NCBI RefSeq assembly: GCF_038069945.1
Contig: NZ_JBBPEV010000001.1
Coordinates: 1 to 64,000, forward strand
Reading direction: 5' to 3'
DNA from: Aquabacterium sp. A3
Lineage (GTDB): Bacteria > Pseudomonadota > Gammaproteobacteria > Burkholderiales > Burkholderiaceae_C
DNA: 64,000 nucleotides
Part shown: piece by piece, positions 1-10,654 of the stretch
How positions within the stretch are numbered: position 1 is the first letter of the stretch
Layout of the letters: the number at the start of each line of letters is the position of its first letter
The notes under the pieces: model-generated
Told to the model about the DNA's origin: nothing
Database searches by the model: none
The model's input: the letters and a program-made list of their open reading frames with translations, nothing else
Made by a program: the position numbers and the translations under genes

Positions 1-43
1 TCTTCTTGGTCGACAGGTTCAATCCCAGGCTGACTTGCTTCAT
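1..43 (-). CDS. IS5-family transposase, N-terminal fragment cut by window edge
   Basis: The reverse strand from 43 reads an ATG followed by MKQVSLGLNLSTKK and then leaves the window. This closely matches the first residues of the IS5-type transposase at 20407 in the same window (MKQSSLGLGTSTKR), so it is the start of a related DDE transposase. Only 14 codons are visible, so whether the element is intact cannot be judged. Confidence 0.8.
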   Translation of the reverse strand, partial: MKQVSLGLNLSTKK

Positions 44-120
44 GTCCTTGCGCCACGTATCAACTTGACGACATCATCATGCAAGACTCGCGCCTTGACG
101 GCGGGTTTTGCAGACCTTCC
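1..120 (-). mobile_element. IS5-family element, transposase-proximal end only
   Basis: The terminal inverted repeat TGCAGACCTTCC lies at 109-120, 66 bases upstream of the transposase start. The same 12 bases end the complete IS5-type copy at 21485-21496. The exact last base is uncertain: ending at 119 would leave CTAA as the flanking four bases, which fits the YTAR target duplication of IS5 elements. The other end is outside the window. Confidence 0.75.
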
Positions 121-148
121 TAAGGTGGCAGCGGTTAAATTGCATGTC

Positions 149-178
149 GTGGCCTTATATATTTTATTCGAAGGCCAC
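149..178 (+). promoter_or_regulatory. 8-bp hairpin with T-rich tail upstream of copK
   Basis: GTGGCCTT (149-156) and AAGGCCAC (171-178) form a perfect 8-bp stem around a 14-base A/T-rich loop, followed by ATTTTTG. It looks like an intrinsic terminator. It sits between the IS end and copK, where it could block transcription entering from the IS or act in the copK leader. The role is inferred from shape only. Confidence 0.45.
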
Positions 179-207
179 ATTTTTGCCAATTTCTAAGAGG
201 AAACACC

Positions 208-498
208 ATGAAAAATTCTACCTCGTTGATCACGCTTGTCGCCTTGATTGGATTTGTCGGGTCTGCTTATGCTGGTGATGCGGCTAAAAATCAGGCCGCT
301 GCTACGCATCAACTGAAAGATGGTGGCACGCTTTACATTTTCAAGGATGGAAAAATGGCGAAGGAAAGTAAGTATGGAAAAGCCGTTTACATGAAAAAAG
401 GTGAAACGTTAGAAACCGTCGACGGGAAGAAGATAGTTGCGAGCAGCAACGAGGTGGCAAGGCTTGGCAACCTGATCAGCGAAGGACACCTGGATTGA
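208..498 (+). CDS. copK: CopK-like periplasmic copper-binding protein
   Basis: A 96-residue protein with a signal peptide (residues 1-22, cleavage after AYA) and a small mature domain. The pattern L-x-D-G-x-x-x-x-F-K-D-G-K-M, then K-x-G-K, then G-x-x-x-E-T-x-D-G-K-K-I, matches CopK of Cupriavidus metallidurans, which binds Cu(I) through methionines and also Cu(II) in the periplasm. Mature methionines are visible in the GKMA and VYMKK segments. The start has a good ribosome site (AGAGGAAAC). It stands alone downstream of an IS end, with the convergent copA/cueR operon next to it. CopK homologues occur almost only in metal-resistant Burkholderiales. Confidence 0.85.
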   Translation: MKNSTSLITLVALIGFVGSAYAGDAAKNQAAATHQLKDGGTLYIFKDGKMAKESKYGKAVYMKKGETLETVDGKKIVASSNEVARLGNLISEGHLD

Positions 499-532
499 TT
501 GGATGATGCGCTGCTTGCCCACATCGTCCAGG

Positions 533-991
533 TCAACTTTGCCGACCTGACCGCAGCCCGCTCCGCGCGGGCTTCGTTTCGCTTTGGGCATGTGGGGTTG
601 CCAGGATATCGAGGATCGGGCAGTCCGGTCTGTCATCACCATGGCAGCAATGAACGAGGTGTTCGAGGGTGGCCTTCATGGCAAGCAATTCCTGGAGCTT
701 CTGATTTAACTCCTGCAGATGGGCCTGGGCCAGCGCCTTCACTTGGCGGCTTGGGCGTCGACGGTCTTGCCATAGTCCCAGCAGTTCGCGGATCTGATCC
801 AGCGAGAACCCGAGGTCTCTGGCTTGCCGAATGAAGCGCAAGGTGCCGACCTCCTTGTCGGTGTACTGGCGGTAACCTGCATCGGTTCGCAAAGCGCCGG
901 GGAAGAGCCCCACGCTTTCATAGTGCCGGATCATCTTGGCCGACACGCCAGAGGCCTTGGCTGCTTCTCCGATGTTCATGTGTTCGCTCAT
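533..991 (-). CDS. cueR: CueR-type MerR-family copper-responsive regulator
   Basis: 152 residues. The N-terminal MerR helix-turn-helix (residues 5-40, [19 protein letters not shown]) is followed by a dimerisation helix and a metal loop with C116-x7-C124, the spacing of CueR-like sensors of monovalent Cu/Ag. The helix position that is Cys in Hg/Zn/Pb sensors has no Cys here, which also fits a monovalent sensor. The ATG at 991 overlaps the copA stop (ATGA), so it is translated from the copA transcript. A longer reading frame starts 25 codons upstream, but the ATG at 991 follows AGGAGC and begins the conserved domain. It probably acts on the paired 19-bp-spacer promoters between copA and copZ. 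Confidence 0.9.
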   Translation of the reverse strand: MSEHMNIGEAAKASGVSAKMIRHYESVGLFPGALRTDAGYRQYTDKEVGTLRFIRQARDLGFSLDQIRELLGLWQDRRRPSRQVKALAQAHLQELNQKLQELLAMKATLEHLVHCCHGDDRPDCPILDILATPHAQSETKPARSGLRSGRQS

Positions 992-3447
992 GCAGCGGCT
1001 CCTTGTGAATTGACGGTGGCAGGCTTGGTGTGCTGTGGCAACTCGTTTTCCATCGCACCCCGCCAACGGCGCAGCAAGAGCGCATTGGCGATGACGCTGA
1101 GGCTGCTGAGCGCCATGGCGGCACCCGCGATGACGGGGTTGAGCATGCCCAGTGCCGCCAGTGGGATGCCCAGGACGTTATAGGCAAAGGCCCAGAACAG
1201 CCCCTGCTTGATCTTGGTATAGGTTCGCCGCGACACATCCAGGGCGTCGGCCACCAGCCTGGGGTCGCCGCGCATCAGCGTGACGCCTGCGGTCTCGGTT
1301 GCCACGTCAGCACCTCCGGCCATCGCAAAACCGCAAGATGCTGCAGCCAGGGCAGGGCCATCGTTCAGGCCATCACCCACGAAGGCCACGACCTCACCGC
1401 TGGCGCGCAAGGCTTGCACGATGGCCGCTTTGTCGCTGGGCAGCACCTCCGCTCGCACATCGAGAATACCCAGGGCCTGCGCGACCGCATCAGCGCTGCC
1501 CTGGTTGTCGCCGGTCAGCATGAGGGTTTTGATGCCCAGTTGGTGCAGGTTTCTCACCGCTGCAGTTGCCGTGGGCTTGACGGTGTCTCCGAAGGCCATC
1601 AGCCCCAACAGTTCAAAGCCGCCTGCGTTTTGCTGCACAAGCCATGACAAGGTCCGTCCTTGCCGCTCCAACACATCGGCTTGCGTGCCGAGCGCACCTG
1701 CATCCACCCCCAGTTCATTCAAAAGTCTGGTGTTGCCCAGCATCAACTTGGCTCCCCTCACCATGCCCTCGACGCCCCGGCCCGCCAGTGCCTTGGCATC
1801 TCGCACAGAGGGGATGGTGAGGCTGGCGTCGCGGGCGTGGGTGGTGACTGCCAGTGCCAGCGGATGGCTGCTTGCTTGTTGCAACGCTGCGGCCAGAGCG
1901 ACCACTTCGTCAATGCCTGACCCTTCGGCAGGGACAACGGCTACCAGCGTCGGCTTGCCTTCCGTCAGTGTGCCTGTTTTGTCGAACGCCACGACGGTCA
2001 CCGAATGCGCGATCTCCAATGCCTGAGCATCCTTGATGAGGATGCCTCGGCGTGCGGCGGCACCTGTTCCGACCATGATCGCCGTGGGTGTGGCCAGGCC
2101 CAATGCACATGGGCAGGCGATCACCAGCACGGCCACGGCGTTGATCAAGGCATGCTCCCAGTCTCCGTTGATGCCAAGCCAAGCCAGAAAGGTGAGTAGC
2201 GCGACCCCCAACACCACGGGAACGAACACGGCGCTGACACGGTCCACGATGCGCTGGATGGGTGCCTTGCCCGCCTGGGCCGACTCGATCAGCCGGATGA
2301 TGCGTGCCAGGGTTGTTTCGGCACCGACGGCCTGCGTCTTGACAATCAACATGCCCTCGGCGTTGATGGCCCCGCCGGTCACCTGATCACCCACTTGTTT
2401 GGCGACAGGCAGGCTTTCGCCTGTGATGAGCGATTCATCCACATGGCTGCGCCCCTCAATGATTTCGCCATCAACGGGCACGCGGTCACCCGGGCGTATG
2501 CTCACCAGGTCACCGACCCTCACGTCGGCCACGGGCATTTCGACGTCAACGCCATCGCGTCGAACCAGTGCCGTGCTCGGCCGCAAGGCGTTGAGAGAGC
2601 GAATCGCGTCCGTGGTCTGCCGCTTTGCGCGATCTTCCAACCACTTGCCCAGGAGAACGAGCGTGATCACTGCAGCCGAGGCTTCGAAATAGAGGTGCGG
2701 CATGCCGTGCTGTGAATGCCGCATCAGAAGGTAGACGGACAGGCCGAAGGCTGCGGACGTGCCAAGCGCAACCAGCAGGTCCATGTTGCCGGCCTTGGCC
2801 TTGACGGCCCGCCATCCTGCCCGGTAGAAGCGCCAGCCCAGCCAGAATTGCACCGGCGTGGCCAGTGCGAGTTGCAGCCAGCCATTGAGCATCCAGTCGA
2901 TCCCCACCAACTGCAGCACCATGGGCAATACCAGTGGCAAGGTTAAAACAGAAGCGATCGCCACGGGCCCCCATGTCGGCAGGGTGTTGGGCTTTGCGGG
3001 CTCGGCTTCCTGCTTCAATTGAGTCACATAGCCTGCCTTGGTGACGGCTGCCACGAGAGATGCGGGTGGGATCGTGGAGAGTGCACGCACGGCGGCCTGT
3101 TCGGTTGCCAGGTTGACGGAGGCCAACAAGACGCCGGGAACCTTGAGCAAGGCTTTTTCCACCCGGGTGACGCAAGAGGCGCAGGTCATGCCCTCGACAT
3201 GGAGGGCCACATCGGTGGTCTTCAGGTCGTAGCCGGCCTCGCGGACGGCTGCGCTGAGTACCTCAAGGTTCACAGATGGGTCCGCTTGGACCGAGGCCAC
3301 TTCGGTGGCCAAATTGACGTTGGCGCTTTGCACACCAGCCGTTGCCTTGAGCGATTTTTCTACCCTGGACACACAAGAAGCGCAAGTCATCCCCGAGATG
3401 GGGATGTCGATTCGGAATGTGACCAGCGGCTTTTGCGGGGAGATCAT
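988..3447 (-). CDS. copA: Cu(+)-exporting P1B-type ATPase
   Basis: An 819-residue inner-membrane ATPase that exports Cu(I) (or Ag(I)) from the cytoplasm. Two heavy-metal-associated domains with GMTCASC motifs lie at about residues 19-80 and 87-150. They are followed by membrane helices, the TGES actuator motif, the transport motif CPC ([11 protein letters not shown]), the phosphorylation site [11 protein letters not shown], the HP dipeptide in SSHPLA, and [11 protein letters not shown]. Length and order match CopA. It is the first gene of a two-gene operon with the CueR-type regulator (4-base overlap) and diverges from copZ. Confidence 0.95.
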   Translation of the reverse strand: MISPQKPLVTFRIDIPISGMTCASCVSRVEKSLKATAGVQSANVNLATEVASVQADPSVNLEVLSAAVREAGYDLKTTDVALHVEGMTCASCVTRVEKALLKVPGVLLASVNLATEQAAVRALSTIPPASLVAAVTKAGYVTQLKQEAEPAKPNTLPTWGPVAIASVLTLPLVLPMVLQLVGIDWMLNGWLQLALATPVQFWLGWRFYRAGWRAVKAKAGNMDLLVALGTSAAFGLSVYLLMRHSQHGMPHLYFEASAAVITLVLLGKWLEDRAKRQTTDAIRSLNALRPSTALVRRDGVDVEMPVADVRVGDLVSIRPGDRVPVDGEIIEGRSHVDESLITGESLPVAKQVGDQVTGGAINAEGMLIVKTQAVGAETTLARIIRLIESAQAGKAPIQRIVDRVSAVFVPVVLGVALLTFLAWLGINGDWEHALINAVAVLVIACPCALGLATPTAIMVGTGAAARRGILIKDAQALEIAHSVTVVAFDKTGTLTEGKPTLVAVVPAEGSGIDEVVALAAALQQASSHPLALAVTTHARDASLTIPSVRDAKALAGRGVEGMVRGAKLMLGNTRLLNELGVDAGALGTQADVLERQGRTLSWLVQQNAGGFELLGLMAFGDTVKPTATAAVRNLHQLGIKTLMLTGDNQGSADAVAQALGILDVRAEVLPSDKAAIVQALRASGEVVAFVGDGLNDGPALAAASCGFAMAGGADVATETAGVTLMRGDPRLVADALDVSRRTYTKIKQGLFWAFAYNVLGIPLAALGMLNPVIAGAAMALSSLSVIANALLLRRWRGAMENELPQHTKPATVNSQGAAA

Positions 3448-3482
3448 GGTGTGCCCGTATAGGTGGTTGATGTTTGTCGTGG

Positions 3483-3513
3483 ATCCTCAAGCTTCCCATC
3501 GTGGGAATGTAAA
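3483..3513 (-). promoter_or_regulatory. CueR/MerR-type promoter of copA
   Basis: On the reverse strand, a -35 TTTACA (3513-3508) and a -10 GAGGAT (3488-3483) are separated by exactly 19 bases. The spacer contains the dyad TTCCCACGATGGGAA followed by GCTT. Overlong 19-bp spacers with a central dyad are the signature of MerR-family activated promoters. It points towards copA, 36 bases from the start codon. Confidence 0.75.
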
Positions 3514-3563
3514 GCCGTGTGGCAATTACATGCGTTAACTGCGGGGTTATTGAAAACAGGTGC

Positions 3564-3594
3564 TTGACCTTCCTGCTGTAGGAAGCTTGAAAGT
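3564..3594 (+). promoter_or_regulatory. CueR/MerR-type promoter of copZ
   Basis: A -35 TTGACC (3564-3569) and a -10 GAAAGT (3589-3594) are separated by 19 bases. The spacer holds the dyad TTCCTGCTGTAGGAA followed by GCTT, as in known CueR operators. It directs transcription towards copZ, 31 bases before the ATG. The sharing of TTCC...GGAAGCTT with the divergent copA promoter implies one regulator for both. Confidence 0.8.
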
Positions 3595-3624
3595 GAATCC
3601 ACCCCAAACCAATCGGAGTTTCTG

Positions 3625-3879
3625 ATGATCACTTTTGAAGTCAAGGACATGACTTGCGGCCATTGCGTCAGCACCATCACCAAGGCGGTGCGGGCCGTCG
3701 ATAAAGAGGCCACCGTACGGATCGAGTTGCAGTCGCACCAAGTCCAGATCGAACCCACAGAGGCGGATGCAGATGAACTTCGCGACGCAATCCAGGAGGC
3801 TGGCTACACCCCTGTGGTGGTGACAAATGGGCCGCTCAAACCCGAGAAGGCCAGTCGAGGTGGCTGTTGTTGTGGGTGA
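3625..3879 (+). CDS. copZ: Heavy-metal chaperone, CopZ-like
   Basis: An 84-residue cytoplasmic protein with one HMA fold. The metal motif MTCGHC is at residues 9-14, and the usual beta-alpha-beta pattern follows. It probably hands Cu(I) to the HMA domains of the divergent CopA. The C-terminal tail GGCCCG adds three consecutive cysteines not found in minimal CopZ, which could form a second metal site (inference). It is preceded by GGAG and by its own CueR-type promoter. Confidence 0.9.
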   Translation: MITFEVKDMTCGHCVSTITKAVRAVDKEATVRIELQSHQVQIEPTEADADELRDAIQEAGYTPVVVTNGPLKPEKASRGGCCCG

Positions 3880-3893
3880 TGGCGTGACAGCCT

Positions 3894-6800
3894 TCAGGCA
3901 TGTTTCATGTGAGGCGCTTGCGTGGCGCGCCTTGCCTTTTTGCTGCGGCGAATCAGCAGGTACGCAGCCGGAATCACGAACATCGACAGCAGTGGCGCCG
4001 TGATCATGCCCCCGACCATGGGTGCAGCAATGCGCTGCATGACCTCGGAGCCCGTGCCTGCACCCCACATGATCGGCAGCAAGCCCGCGAGGATCACTGC
4101 CACCGTCATGGCCTTGGGGCGCACGCGCAGCACGGCACCGTCACGGATGGCGTCCAGCAGGTCATCGACACTGACCTGGCCCTTGTCGATGCGCTCACCC
4201 CAAGCCTGCTTGAGGTAGAGCAGCATGATCACGCCGAACTCGGCGGACACGCCAGCCAATGCAATGAACCCGACTGCCCCGGCCACCGACAGGTTGTAAC
4301 CCAACAGGTAGAGCAACCAGATGCCCCCCACCAGGGCAAAGGGCAGCGTGGCCATGATCAGCAAGGCTTCGTCAAACGCGCCGAATGTCAGGTACAGCAA
4401 CACGAAGATGATCAGCAGCGTGAACGGCACCACCACCTTGAGCTTGGCCGTGGCCCGCTCCAGGAACTCGAACTGGCCTGACCAGGACACCGAGTAGCCA
4501 GGCGGCAGTTTGACCTTGGCCGCGACAGCCTTTTGCATGTCCTGCACCGCTGATCGCAGATCCCGCCCCCGGATGTCCACATACACCCAGCCTGACAGGC
4601 GGGCGTTCTCGCTGCGCAGCATGGGCGGGCCATCGGTCACGCGGATGTCGGCCACATCGGACAAGACCAGGCGCTGTCCACGCTCGTTGACGATAGGCAA
4701 AGTGCGTAATTTCTCCAGCGAATCGCGTGTCTCGCGTGGGTAGCGCAGGTTGATCGGGAAGCGCTGCAAACCTTCCACCGTCTCGCCGATGTTCTCGCCG
4801 CCCACTGCCGAGCTGATGACCGACTGCACATCGGCGATGTTCATGCCAAAGCGCGCGGCGGCATCGCGGCGGATGTTGACGTCCACATACCGGCCACCTG
4901 TCAGGCGTTCGGCCAAGGCGCTGCTGACACCGGGCACATCCTTGAGCGCCCGCTCGATCTCACCCGTGAGTCGGTCGATGGTGGCCAGGTCGGTGCCCGC
5001 CACCTTCACGCCCACGGGGCTCTTGATGCCGGTGGCCAGCATGTCGATGCGGTTGCGGATGGGGGGCACCCAAATGTTGGCCAGGCCGGGCACTTTGACA
5101 ATGCGGTCCAGCTCTTCAACCAGCCTGTCTTGCGTCATGCCCGGGCGCCATTGGTCTTTGGGTTTGAACTGGATGGTGGTCTCGAACATCTCCATGGGCG
5201 CCGGGTCGGTCGCGGTTTCGGCCCGACCTGCCTTGCCATACACACTGGCCACCTCGGGCACGGTTTTGATCAAACGGTCGGTCTGTTGAAGCAGCTCGGC
5301 GGCCTTGCCTGCGGACAAGCCCGGCAGGGCCGTGGGCATGTAGAGCAGGTCGCCCTCGTCCAGTTTGGGCATGAACTCGCCGCCAATGTGCTGCAAGGGC
5401 CACAAGCTGAGCAACAGCAACACGGTGGCCACCGCCAGCGTGCGCTTGGGGCCTTGCAAGACCGCATTGAGCAGCGGGCGGTAGATGGCAATCAGGAGTC
5501 GGTTGAGCGGGTTGCTCTGCTCGCTGGGGATGCGGCCACGGATCAGGTAGCCCATCAGCACGGGGATCAGCGTGACCGACAAGCCCGCTGCCGCCGCCAT
5601 GGCATAGGTTTTGGTGAAGGCCAGCGGCGAGAACAGCCGCCCCTCTTGCGCCTCCAGCGTGAACACTGGCACAAAAGACAGCGTGATGATCAACAGTGAG
5701 AAAAACAGCGCGGGCCCGACCTCGGCCGCCGAATCGCCGATGACCTTCCAGCGCTCGGCACCTTCCAGCGATTGATCGGGGTGGGCTTGCTCCCAGTGTT
5801 CCAAGTGCTTGTGTGCGTTCTCGATCATCACCACGGCTGCATCCACCATGGCGCCGATGGCAATGGCGATGCCTCCCAGCGACATGATGTTGGCGTTCAC
5901 CCCTTGGTAGTGCATGACGATGAAAGCCGCCAGGATGCCCAGGGGCAGCGAGATGATGGCCACCAGGGCCGAGCGCAGGTGAAACAAAAAGACAAAGCAC
6001 ACCACGGCCACCACGGCGAACTCTTCGAGCAGCTTGTGCGAAAGGTTCTCCACCGCACGCTCGATGAGGGTGGATCGGTCGTACACAGGCACGATCTCCA
6101 CCCCTTTGGGCAAGCTGGCTTGCAGGGTCTTGAGCTTGGCCTTGACCGCAGCAATCGTCTCCAATGCGTTCTTGCCTGAGCGCATCACGATCACGCCGCC
6201 AGCGGCTTCTCCCTCACCGTCCAGCTCACCGATGCCCCGGCGCATTTCCGGCCCCATCTGGATGCGGGCCACATCCCCCAGGCGCACCGACACGCCTGCG
6301 TCGGTGGTCATCAAGGGCACTTGCCGGAAATCGTCCAGCGATTGCAAGTAGCCCGAGGCGCGCACCATGTACTCGGCCTCGCCCAACTCCAGCACCGAGC
6401 CGCCCGCTTCCTGGTTGGCCTTCTGGATGGCCTCGACCACCTGGGTGTGCGCGATGCCGTAGGTGGCCAGTTTGTCGGGGTCCAGCACCACTTGGTACTG
6501 GCGCACCATGCCGCCCACCGAGGCGACTTCCGCCACATTCGGCACTGTCTTGAGTTCGTACTTCAAGAACCAGTCCTGCAAGGCGCGCAACTGGCCCGCA
6601 TCCTGGGTGCCACCACGGTCCACCAGGGCGTATTGGTAAATCCAGCCCACGCCCGTGGCGTCGGGCCCCAGCGACGCCTTGGCGCTGGCGGGCAAGCGCG
6701 ACTGAACCTGGTTCAGGTACTCCAGCACACGCGAGCGGGCCCAGTACAGATCGGTGCCGTCCTCGAACAGCACGTAGACATAAGAGTCGCCGAAGAAGGA

Positions 6801-7055
6801 GTACCCCCGCACCGTCTTGGCACCAGGCACCGACAACATGGTCGTGGTCAGCGGGTAGGTGACCTGATTCTCCACAATGCGCGGCGCCTGGCCCGGGTAG
6901 GTCGTGCGGATGATGACTTGCACATCAGACAGGTCGGGCAAGGCGTCCAGCGGCGTTCTCGCGACCGAATATACCCCCCATGCACTGAGCATCAAGGTGG
7001 CCAGCAGCACCAGGAAGCGGTTGGTGATGGACCAACGGATCAAGCGGGCGATCAT
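3894..7055 (-). CDS. cusA: CusA-like heavy-metal RND efflux pump
   Basis: A 1053-residue inner-membrane RND transporter of the HME family, the proton-driven core of a tripartite pump. Visible features are the N-terminal membrane anchor, two large periplasmic loops, twelve predicted membrane helices and the proton-relay segment [16 protein letters not shown] in helix 4. The length matches CusA/SilA (about 1047). The loop with [12 protein letters not shown] and later methionine-containing segments fits a Cu(I)/Ag(I) transporter. It is the last gene of merR-orf-cusC-cusB-cusA, and its ATG overlaps the cusB stop (ATGA). A few residues at the C-terminus are basic and His-containing. Confidence 0.93.
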   Translation of the reverse strand: MIARLIRWSITNRFLVLLATLMLSAWGVYSVARTPLDALPDLSDVQVIIRTTYPGQAPRIVENQVTYPLTTTMLSVPGAKTVRGYSFFGDSYVYVLFEDGTDLYWARSRVLEYLNQVQSRLPASAKASLGPDATGVGWIYQYALVDRGGTQDAGQLRALQDWFLKYELKTVPNVAEVASVGGMVRQYQVVLDPDKLATYGIAHTQVVEAIQKANQEAGGSVLELGEAEYMVRASGYLQSLDDFRQVPLMTTDAGVSVRLGDVARIQMGPEMRRGIGELDGEGEAAGGVIVMRSGKNALETIAAVKAKLKTLQASLPKGVEIVPVYDRSTLIERAVENLSHKLLEEFAVVAVVCFVFLFHLRSALVAIISLPLGILAAFIVMHYQGVNANIMSLGGIAIAIGAMVDAAVVMIENAHKHLEHWEQAHPDQSLEGAERWKVIGDSAAEVGPALFFSLLIITLSFVPVFTLEAQEGRLFSPLAFTKTYAMAAAAGLSVTLIPVLMGYLIRGRIPSEQSNPLNRLLIAIYRPLLNAVLQGPKRTLAVATVLLLLSLWPLQHIGGEFMPKLDEGDLLYMPTALPGLSAGKAAELLQQTDRLIKTVPEVASVYGKAGRAETATDPAPMEMFETTIQFKPKDQWRPGMTQDRLVEELDRIVKVPGLANIWVPPIRNRIDMLATGIKSPVGVKVAGTDLATIDRLTGEIERALKDVPGVSSALAERLTGGRYVDVNIRRDAAARFGMNIADVQSVISSAVGGENIGETVEGLQRFPINLRYPRETRDSLEKLRTLPIVNERGQRLVLSDVADIRVTDGPPMLRSENARLSGWVYVDIRGRDLRSAVQDMQKAVAAKVKLPPGYSVSWSGQFEFLERATAKLKVVVPFTLLIIFVLLYLTFGAFDEALLIMATLPFALVGGIWLLYLLGYNLSVAGAVGFIALAGVSAEFGVIMLLYLKQAWGERIDKGQVSVDDLLDAIRDGAVLRVRPKAMTVAVILAGLLPIMWGAGTGSEVMQRIAAPMVGGMITAPLLSMFVIPAAYLLIRRSKKARRATQAPHMKHA

Positions 7056-8722
7056 GGCTTGCTCCCTTGCTTGGCTGGGCCATGGGTGTGATGGGGCGCC
7101 TCGGACGCAGGCTGGGGCTTAGGTGCCAGGTGCGACAGTCGGGTCAACTGCGGCATGCCATCGGCATCCATGTAGAACTCAAAGCTCACCGGGTCCCCCA
7201 CTTCCAGATGGCGGGGCAGTCCGCCCTTGAGCGGCACCTTGAAATCCATCGTCATGGCGCCCCACTTGAGTGAGGCAATCGGCCCGTGCGACAAGGTGAT
7301 GGCCTCGCCTGTCAGGGCTTCCACCTTGCCCTGACCTTCGTGTCTGGGTGCGGTGTTGTCCACGGTCGGTGCCGGTGCGCCATTGAGCCGCGCCTCAACA
7401 CCCTTGAGGCTGGCTTCCGAATCGATGAGGAACTGCGATGACACCACCACACGCTGGCCCACATCCAGGCCGCGCTTGACCTCGGTTTGCCCATCGCTCT
7501 CGATGCCCGCCTCGATCTCGACCGGGCGGAACCGACCTTTGTCCTCGGCCAGCATCACCACAGTGCGTTTACCCGTCTGGATGACTGCCTCGGTGGGGAT
7601 CAGCAAGGACTTCTCGGCACGCATGTCCATGAACTGCATGGCCACGCTCATGCCCGGCACCAGGCGCATGCCTGGGTTGTTCAACTGCACCCGTGCCTTG
7701 AGGGTGCGGGTGCCAGGGTTGACCTCCGGCACCAGTGCCTGAACCGTGCCTTCAAAGGTGGTGCCAGGCACAGCCGGGCTGCGGGCCAGCACCTTGGTTC
7801 CTTCGCGCAGTTGCGCGACTTGACTCTCTGGCACTTCGGCGTTGGCCCAAACCGTGGACACGCCGTTGATGCGCAACAAGGTGGCCCCCGGCATCACGGA
7901 CATGCCTTCACGCACCATCAACTCGCTGAGCACGCCGCCGATGGGCGCCACCAGGGTGATGCGCGGCTGGGTCTTGCCGGTTTGCTCGACGCGCTTGATC
8001 TGATCCTCGCTCATGCCCACCTGACGCATGCGCTGGCGAGCGCCATCCACCAAGCTGCCCAGGTCGGCACCCCGCATGCGGCGAACAGACAAGAACTCTT
8101 CTTGCGCGGCCACCCAATCAGGCACATAGAGATCGGCCAGGGGCTGACCTTGTTTGACCGCATCCAGCGTGGCGCGCACATGCAGCCGCTCCACAAACCC
8201 GGCGGCCCGTGCTTGCATGACAACCTGGTCGCGTTCGTTGTAAGCGATGCTGCCCACGGCAGAGACCTGGGGCGACAGCACCCCTTCTGTGACCTCTGCA
8301 GTGCGTACACCCAGGTTCTGCTGGATGCGCGGGCTGACGGTGACCTTGCCCTGGTCACCATCGCTGTCTGCGTAGACGGGCACCAGCATCATGTCCATGA
8401 AAGGCGACTTCGCGGGCTTGTCGAACTTGTTGCCCGGCACCATGGGGTCGTGGTAGTACAAGACCTTCTTGCCGGTGACCGGGTCCATGTCGCCAGCCTT
8501 GAGGCCATCGGCGATGTGTCGCCGGGTGGCGTCTTCACCCTCGGCCACGCTTTGCGGCAGGGCTTGGGTGGCGTTTGCTTCTGTGGCAGGCTGAGCGGGG
8601 CGCAGTTCAGCATCGGCATTCATGCCCATGCCTCTTTGCATGCCCAATGCGTACAGGCCATATGCAGCGGCACTCAGTGCTGTGGCGGCAATCATGGCGA
8701 TCACCAGATTTTTGAGTTTCAT
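7052..8722 (-). CDS. cusB: CusB-like membrane fusion protein with C-terminal CusF-like domain
   Basis: A 556-residue periplasmic adaptor of the CusCBA pump. It has an N-terminal membrane helix (residues 5-25) and a metal-binding segment [20 protein letters not shown] with MDMMLVP, typical of CusB/SilB. The hairpin, lipoyl and beta-barrel domains follow. After a proline-rich linker, about the last 70 residues ([20 protein letters not shown], then [10 protein letters not shown] and VGDPVSFEF) have the sequence pattern of CusF, the periplasmic Cu/Ag chaperone that is usually a separate protein. The start at 8722 follows GGAG by six bases; a frame-open ATG eight codons earlier overlaps cusC and lacks that site. 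Confidence 0.92.
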   Translation of the reverse strand: MKLKNLVIAMIAATALSAAAYGLYALGMQRGMGMNADAELRPAQPATEANATQALPQSVAEGEDATRRHIADGLKAGDMDPVTGKKVLYYHDPMVPGNKFDKPAKSPFMDMMLVPVYADSDGDQGKVTVSPRIQQNLGVRTAEVTEGVLSPQVSAVGSIAYNERDQVVMQARAAGFVERLHVRATLDAVKQGQPLADLYVPDWVAAQEEFLSVRRMRGADLGSLVDGARQRMRQVGMSEDQIKRVEQTGKTQPRITLVAPIGGVLSELMVREGMSVMPGATLLRINGVSTVWANAEVPESQVAQLREGTKVLARSPAVPGTTFEGTVQALVPEVNPGTRTLKARVQLNNPGMRLVPGMSVAMQFMDMRAEKSLLIPTEAVIQTGKRTVVMLAEDKGRFRPVEIEAGIESDGQTEVKRGLDVGQRVVVSSQFLIDSEASLKGVEARLNGAPAPTVDNTAPRHEGQGKVEALTGEAITLSHGPIASLKWGAMTMDFKVPLKGGLPRHLEVGDPVSFEFYMDADGMPQLTRLSHLAPKPQPASEAPHHTHGPAKQGSKP

Positions 8723-8735
8723 GTGAGGCTCCGTG

Positions 8736-10100
8736 TCAGTGGTCAAGAACGGGTATGGCCGCGTCGTGTTCCACCGGGATCAGGTAGTTGAGCTGCGCCC
8801 AGATGCGAGCGGTGTCCATGTCGAGTCGCAGCCGGTCCATTTGGGTGTCCAAGGCCATGCGGCGAGCCTCCAGCACGGAGGCCAGCGTGCCGCTGCCGCC
8901 TCGGTAGGCGGTCAAGGCGGCCTGTGTTCGCTCGGCAGCCAGCGGGATCAAGGCGCTGTCGTAGCGGCGCAGGCGATCCCGGCTGCTCTGCCAGGTTTGG
9001 AGCATCACCGTGACCTGGGCAAGGTGCTCCCGTGTGGCCTCTTCGCGCTGGGCGCGCATTTGCTCCACGGTGGCCAACCTGGCAGCCAGGTCCCGGTCCT
9101 GACGGCTCTTTTGATCCCATTGCAAGGGAACGGAGACATTGACAGAGGCCATCTTGGAATAGCCGGGCCCACGTTGACTGAGCATCAGCTCCACACCCCA
9201 GTCGGCTTGTTTGTTGGCTCGGGCCAGGTCTGCGTCGGCCTGGGCCATCTCTTCCTGCCGGATCAGGACGGTGATGTCAGGGTGCGCGGTCAGGGTGCTT
9301 TCCAGATCGTTCAGGTGCGAGGGAACATGGCGGGTGTCGGGCGCATCGCCCAGGGGCGTGTCGGCTGCACGACCTGTCCACCGGCGCAGCGCGGTCTGCG
9401 CTGTGCTCACTTCACGCATGGCCTGGTCGATGCGGTCATCCACCTGAGCAAGCGCTGCGCGGGCAGCGTGCACTTCAGTTTGCGATCCTCTGCCCCCTCG
9501 ATAGGCGACCTCAGTCGCCTCCACTTGCAGGCGGATTTCATCGCGCTGGGCCTTGACCAGGGCCAGCATGCGTTCCTGGTAGTAGAGATCCAGCCAGGCC
9601 ATGGCCGTGTCACGTTGCAATTGAGCCAGCGCCTGGGCCCGGCTGGCCTCGCTGGCCTGGGCTTCCCGCTCAAAGCGCATGGACCGTGCAAGGCGTTTGT
9701 CTTGACGGGTGAACTCCTGCATGAGGCCCACCGAGCGCATGGTCATGAAATCGCGGGTGACACTGAAGCGATCAGGTCCGCTGATGGGCAGGTTGTTGAT
9801 GCCCAGTTTGAGGACGGGATCGGGCTGCTGTGCGGCCGAAACCGCCATGTCGCGGGCAGCCGCCGTGGCGTGGTTCTGGGCCACCAGTTGTTGTGAGCGC
9901 GCCTGGGAAAGCCTGAGAGCCTGTTCAAACGTCAGGACATCCCCGGCATGGGCGTGGAAGGATGCGAGGCTGAGGGCCACCAGAACGGCGACACCTTGGA
10001 AGCACGTGCGAATGCGCGTGAGCATGCGCATGCAAATGGGATGGCCGAGATCGACCAGTTGCATGCCCCTGCGCGGCAGGAGCGAAGAATGGGTAAACAT
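8736..10100 (-). CDS. cusC: CusC/TolC-family outer-membrane efflux protein
   Basis: A protein of about 454 residues, the outer-membrane channel of the Cus-type pump. The start at 10100 is chosen because CGGAGGTG lies just upstream. The signal peptide ends at about AHAGDVLTFEQAL. Two OEP repeats follow, rich in A/Q/R helices (for example RSQQLVAQNHATAAARDMAV), as in the TolC coiled-coil tunnel. No lipobox Cys follows the signal peptide, unlike E. coli CusC. It is followed directly by cusB and cusA. Confidence 0.9.
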   Translation of the reverse strand: MFTHSSLLPRRGMQLVDLGHPICMRMLTRIRTCFQGVAVLVALSLASFHAHAGDVLTFEQALRLSQARSQQLVAQNHATAAARDMAVSAAQQPDPVLKLGINNLPISGPDRFSVTRDFMTMRSVGLMQEFTRQDKRLARSMRFEREAQASEASRAQALAQLQRDTAMAWLDLYYQERMLALVKAQRDEIRLQVEATEVAYRGGRGSQTEVHAARAALAQVDDRIDQAMREVSTAQTALRRWTGRAADTPLGDAPDTRHVPSHLNDLESTLTAHPDITVLIRQEEMAQADADLARANKQADWGVELMLSQRGPGYSKMASVNVSVPLQWDQKSRQDRDLAARLATVEQMRAQREEATREHLAQVTVMLQTWQSSRDRLRRYDSALIPLAAERTQAALTAYRGGSGTLASVLEARRMALDTQMDRLRLDMDTARIWAQLNYLIPVEHDAAIPVLDH

Positions 10101-10237
10101 GACACCTCCGAATGAAGCCAATGGCGTGGGCGTGTGCAGGACTTGGCAGAACGCCACGCGCCTGCATTGGCCAGCAACCTGCGCGACCAGGCGCTGAAGC
10201 GGCCGTCAGGCCTTTCAGCGCCGCGTCACTCGGCGTG

Positions 10238-10654
10238 TCAAATTCGGAAGCAGCAGTGCAGTATGGACAGCGGTGGTGGCGCCGCGTGAAGGCGGCTGTC
10301 CGCAGTCGGCGCTAGGCCATCCGGCCTTGACGCATCCACCGTCAGGGCGACGGTGTACAGCGCGATCAACAGCGCCGCAGGCACGGTAGGCGCCTGGGTG
10401 TGATCGCTTTGTTGGGTGGGGTGGCAATGCTCGGCGCACAGGCCAGGGTTGGCTTGGTCCAGGTGCCTTCCCATGCCTTCGCCCATCTGCTCGCAATCCA
10501 CCATGGCGCCCATCGCGGTGATGGCGTCGGCTGTGGCATTGCCGGAGACCATGTTGCTGGGGCAAGCGTAGGCTGCCACGCTCATCTGCGCAAACAAGAT
10601 CACGCCGACCATCAGTCGGCAAATCCAATGCTTGAGCGCGCGAGGCATGGTCAT
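10238..10654 (-). CDS. Secreted Cys/His/Met-containing protein of the cus operon
   Basis: 138 residues. A signal peptide is evident (LMVGVILFAQMSVAAYA, cleavage before CPSNM). The mature part has a metal-ligand-rich segment with D-C-E-Q-M-x-E-x-M, then L-C-A-E-H-C-H-P-T, then a second hydrophobic stretch (VPAALLIALYTVALTV) and the tail PPLSILHCCFRI. The ATG at 10654 overlaps the upstream merR stop (ATGA), so it is the second gene of the operon. No function is established from sequence; a periplasmic copper-binding or copper-sensing accessory role is inferred from residues and context. Confidence 0.75.
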   Translation of the reverse strand: MTMPRALKHWICRLMVGVILFAQMSVAAYACPSNMVSGNATADAITAMGAMVDCEQMGEGMGRHLDQANPGLCAEHCHPTQQSDHTQAPTVPAALLIALYTVALTVDASRPDGLAPTADSRLHAAPPPLSILHCCFRI

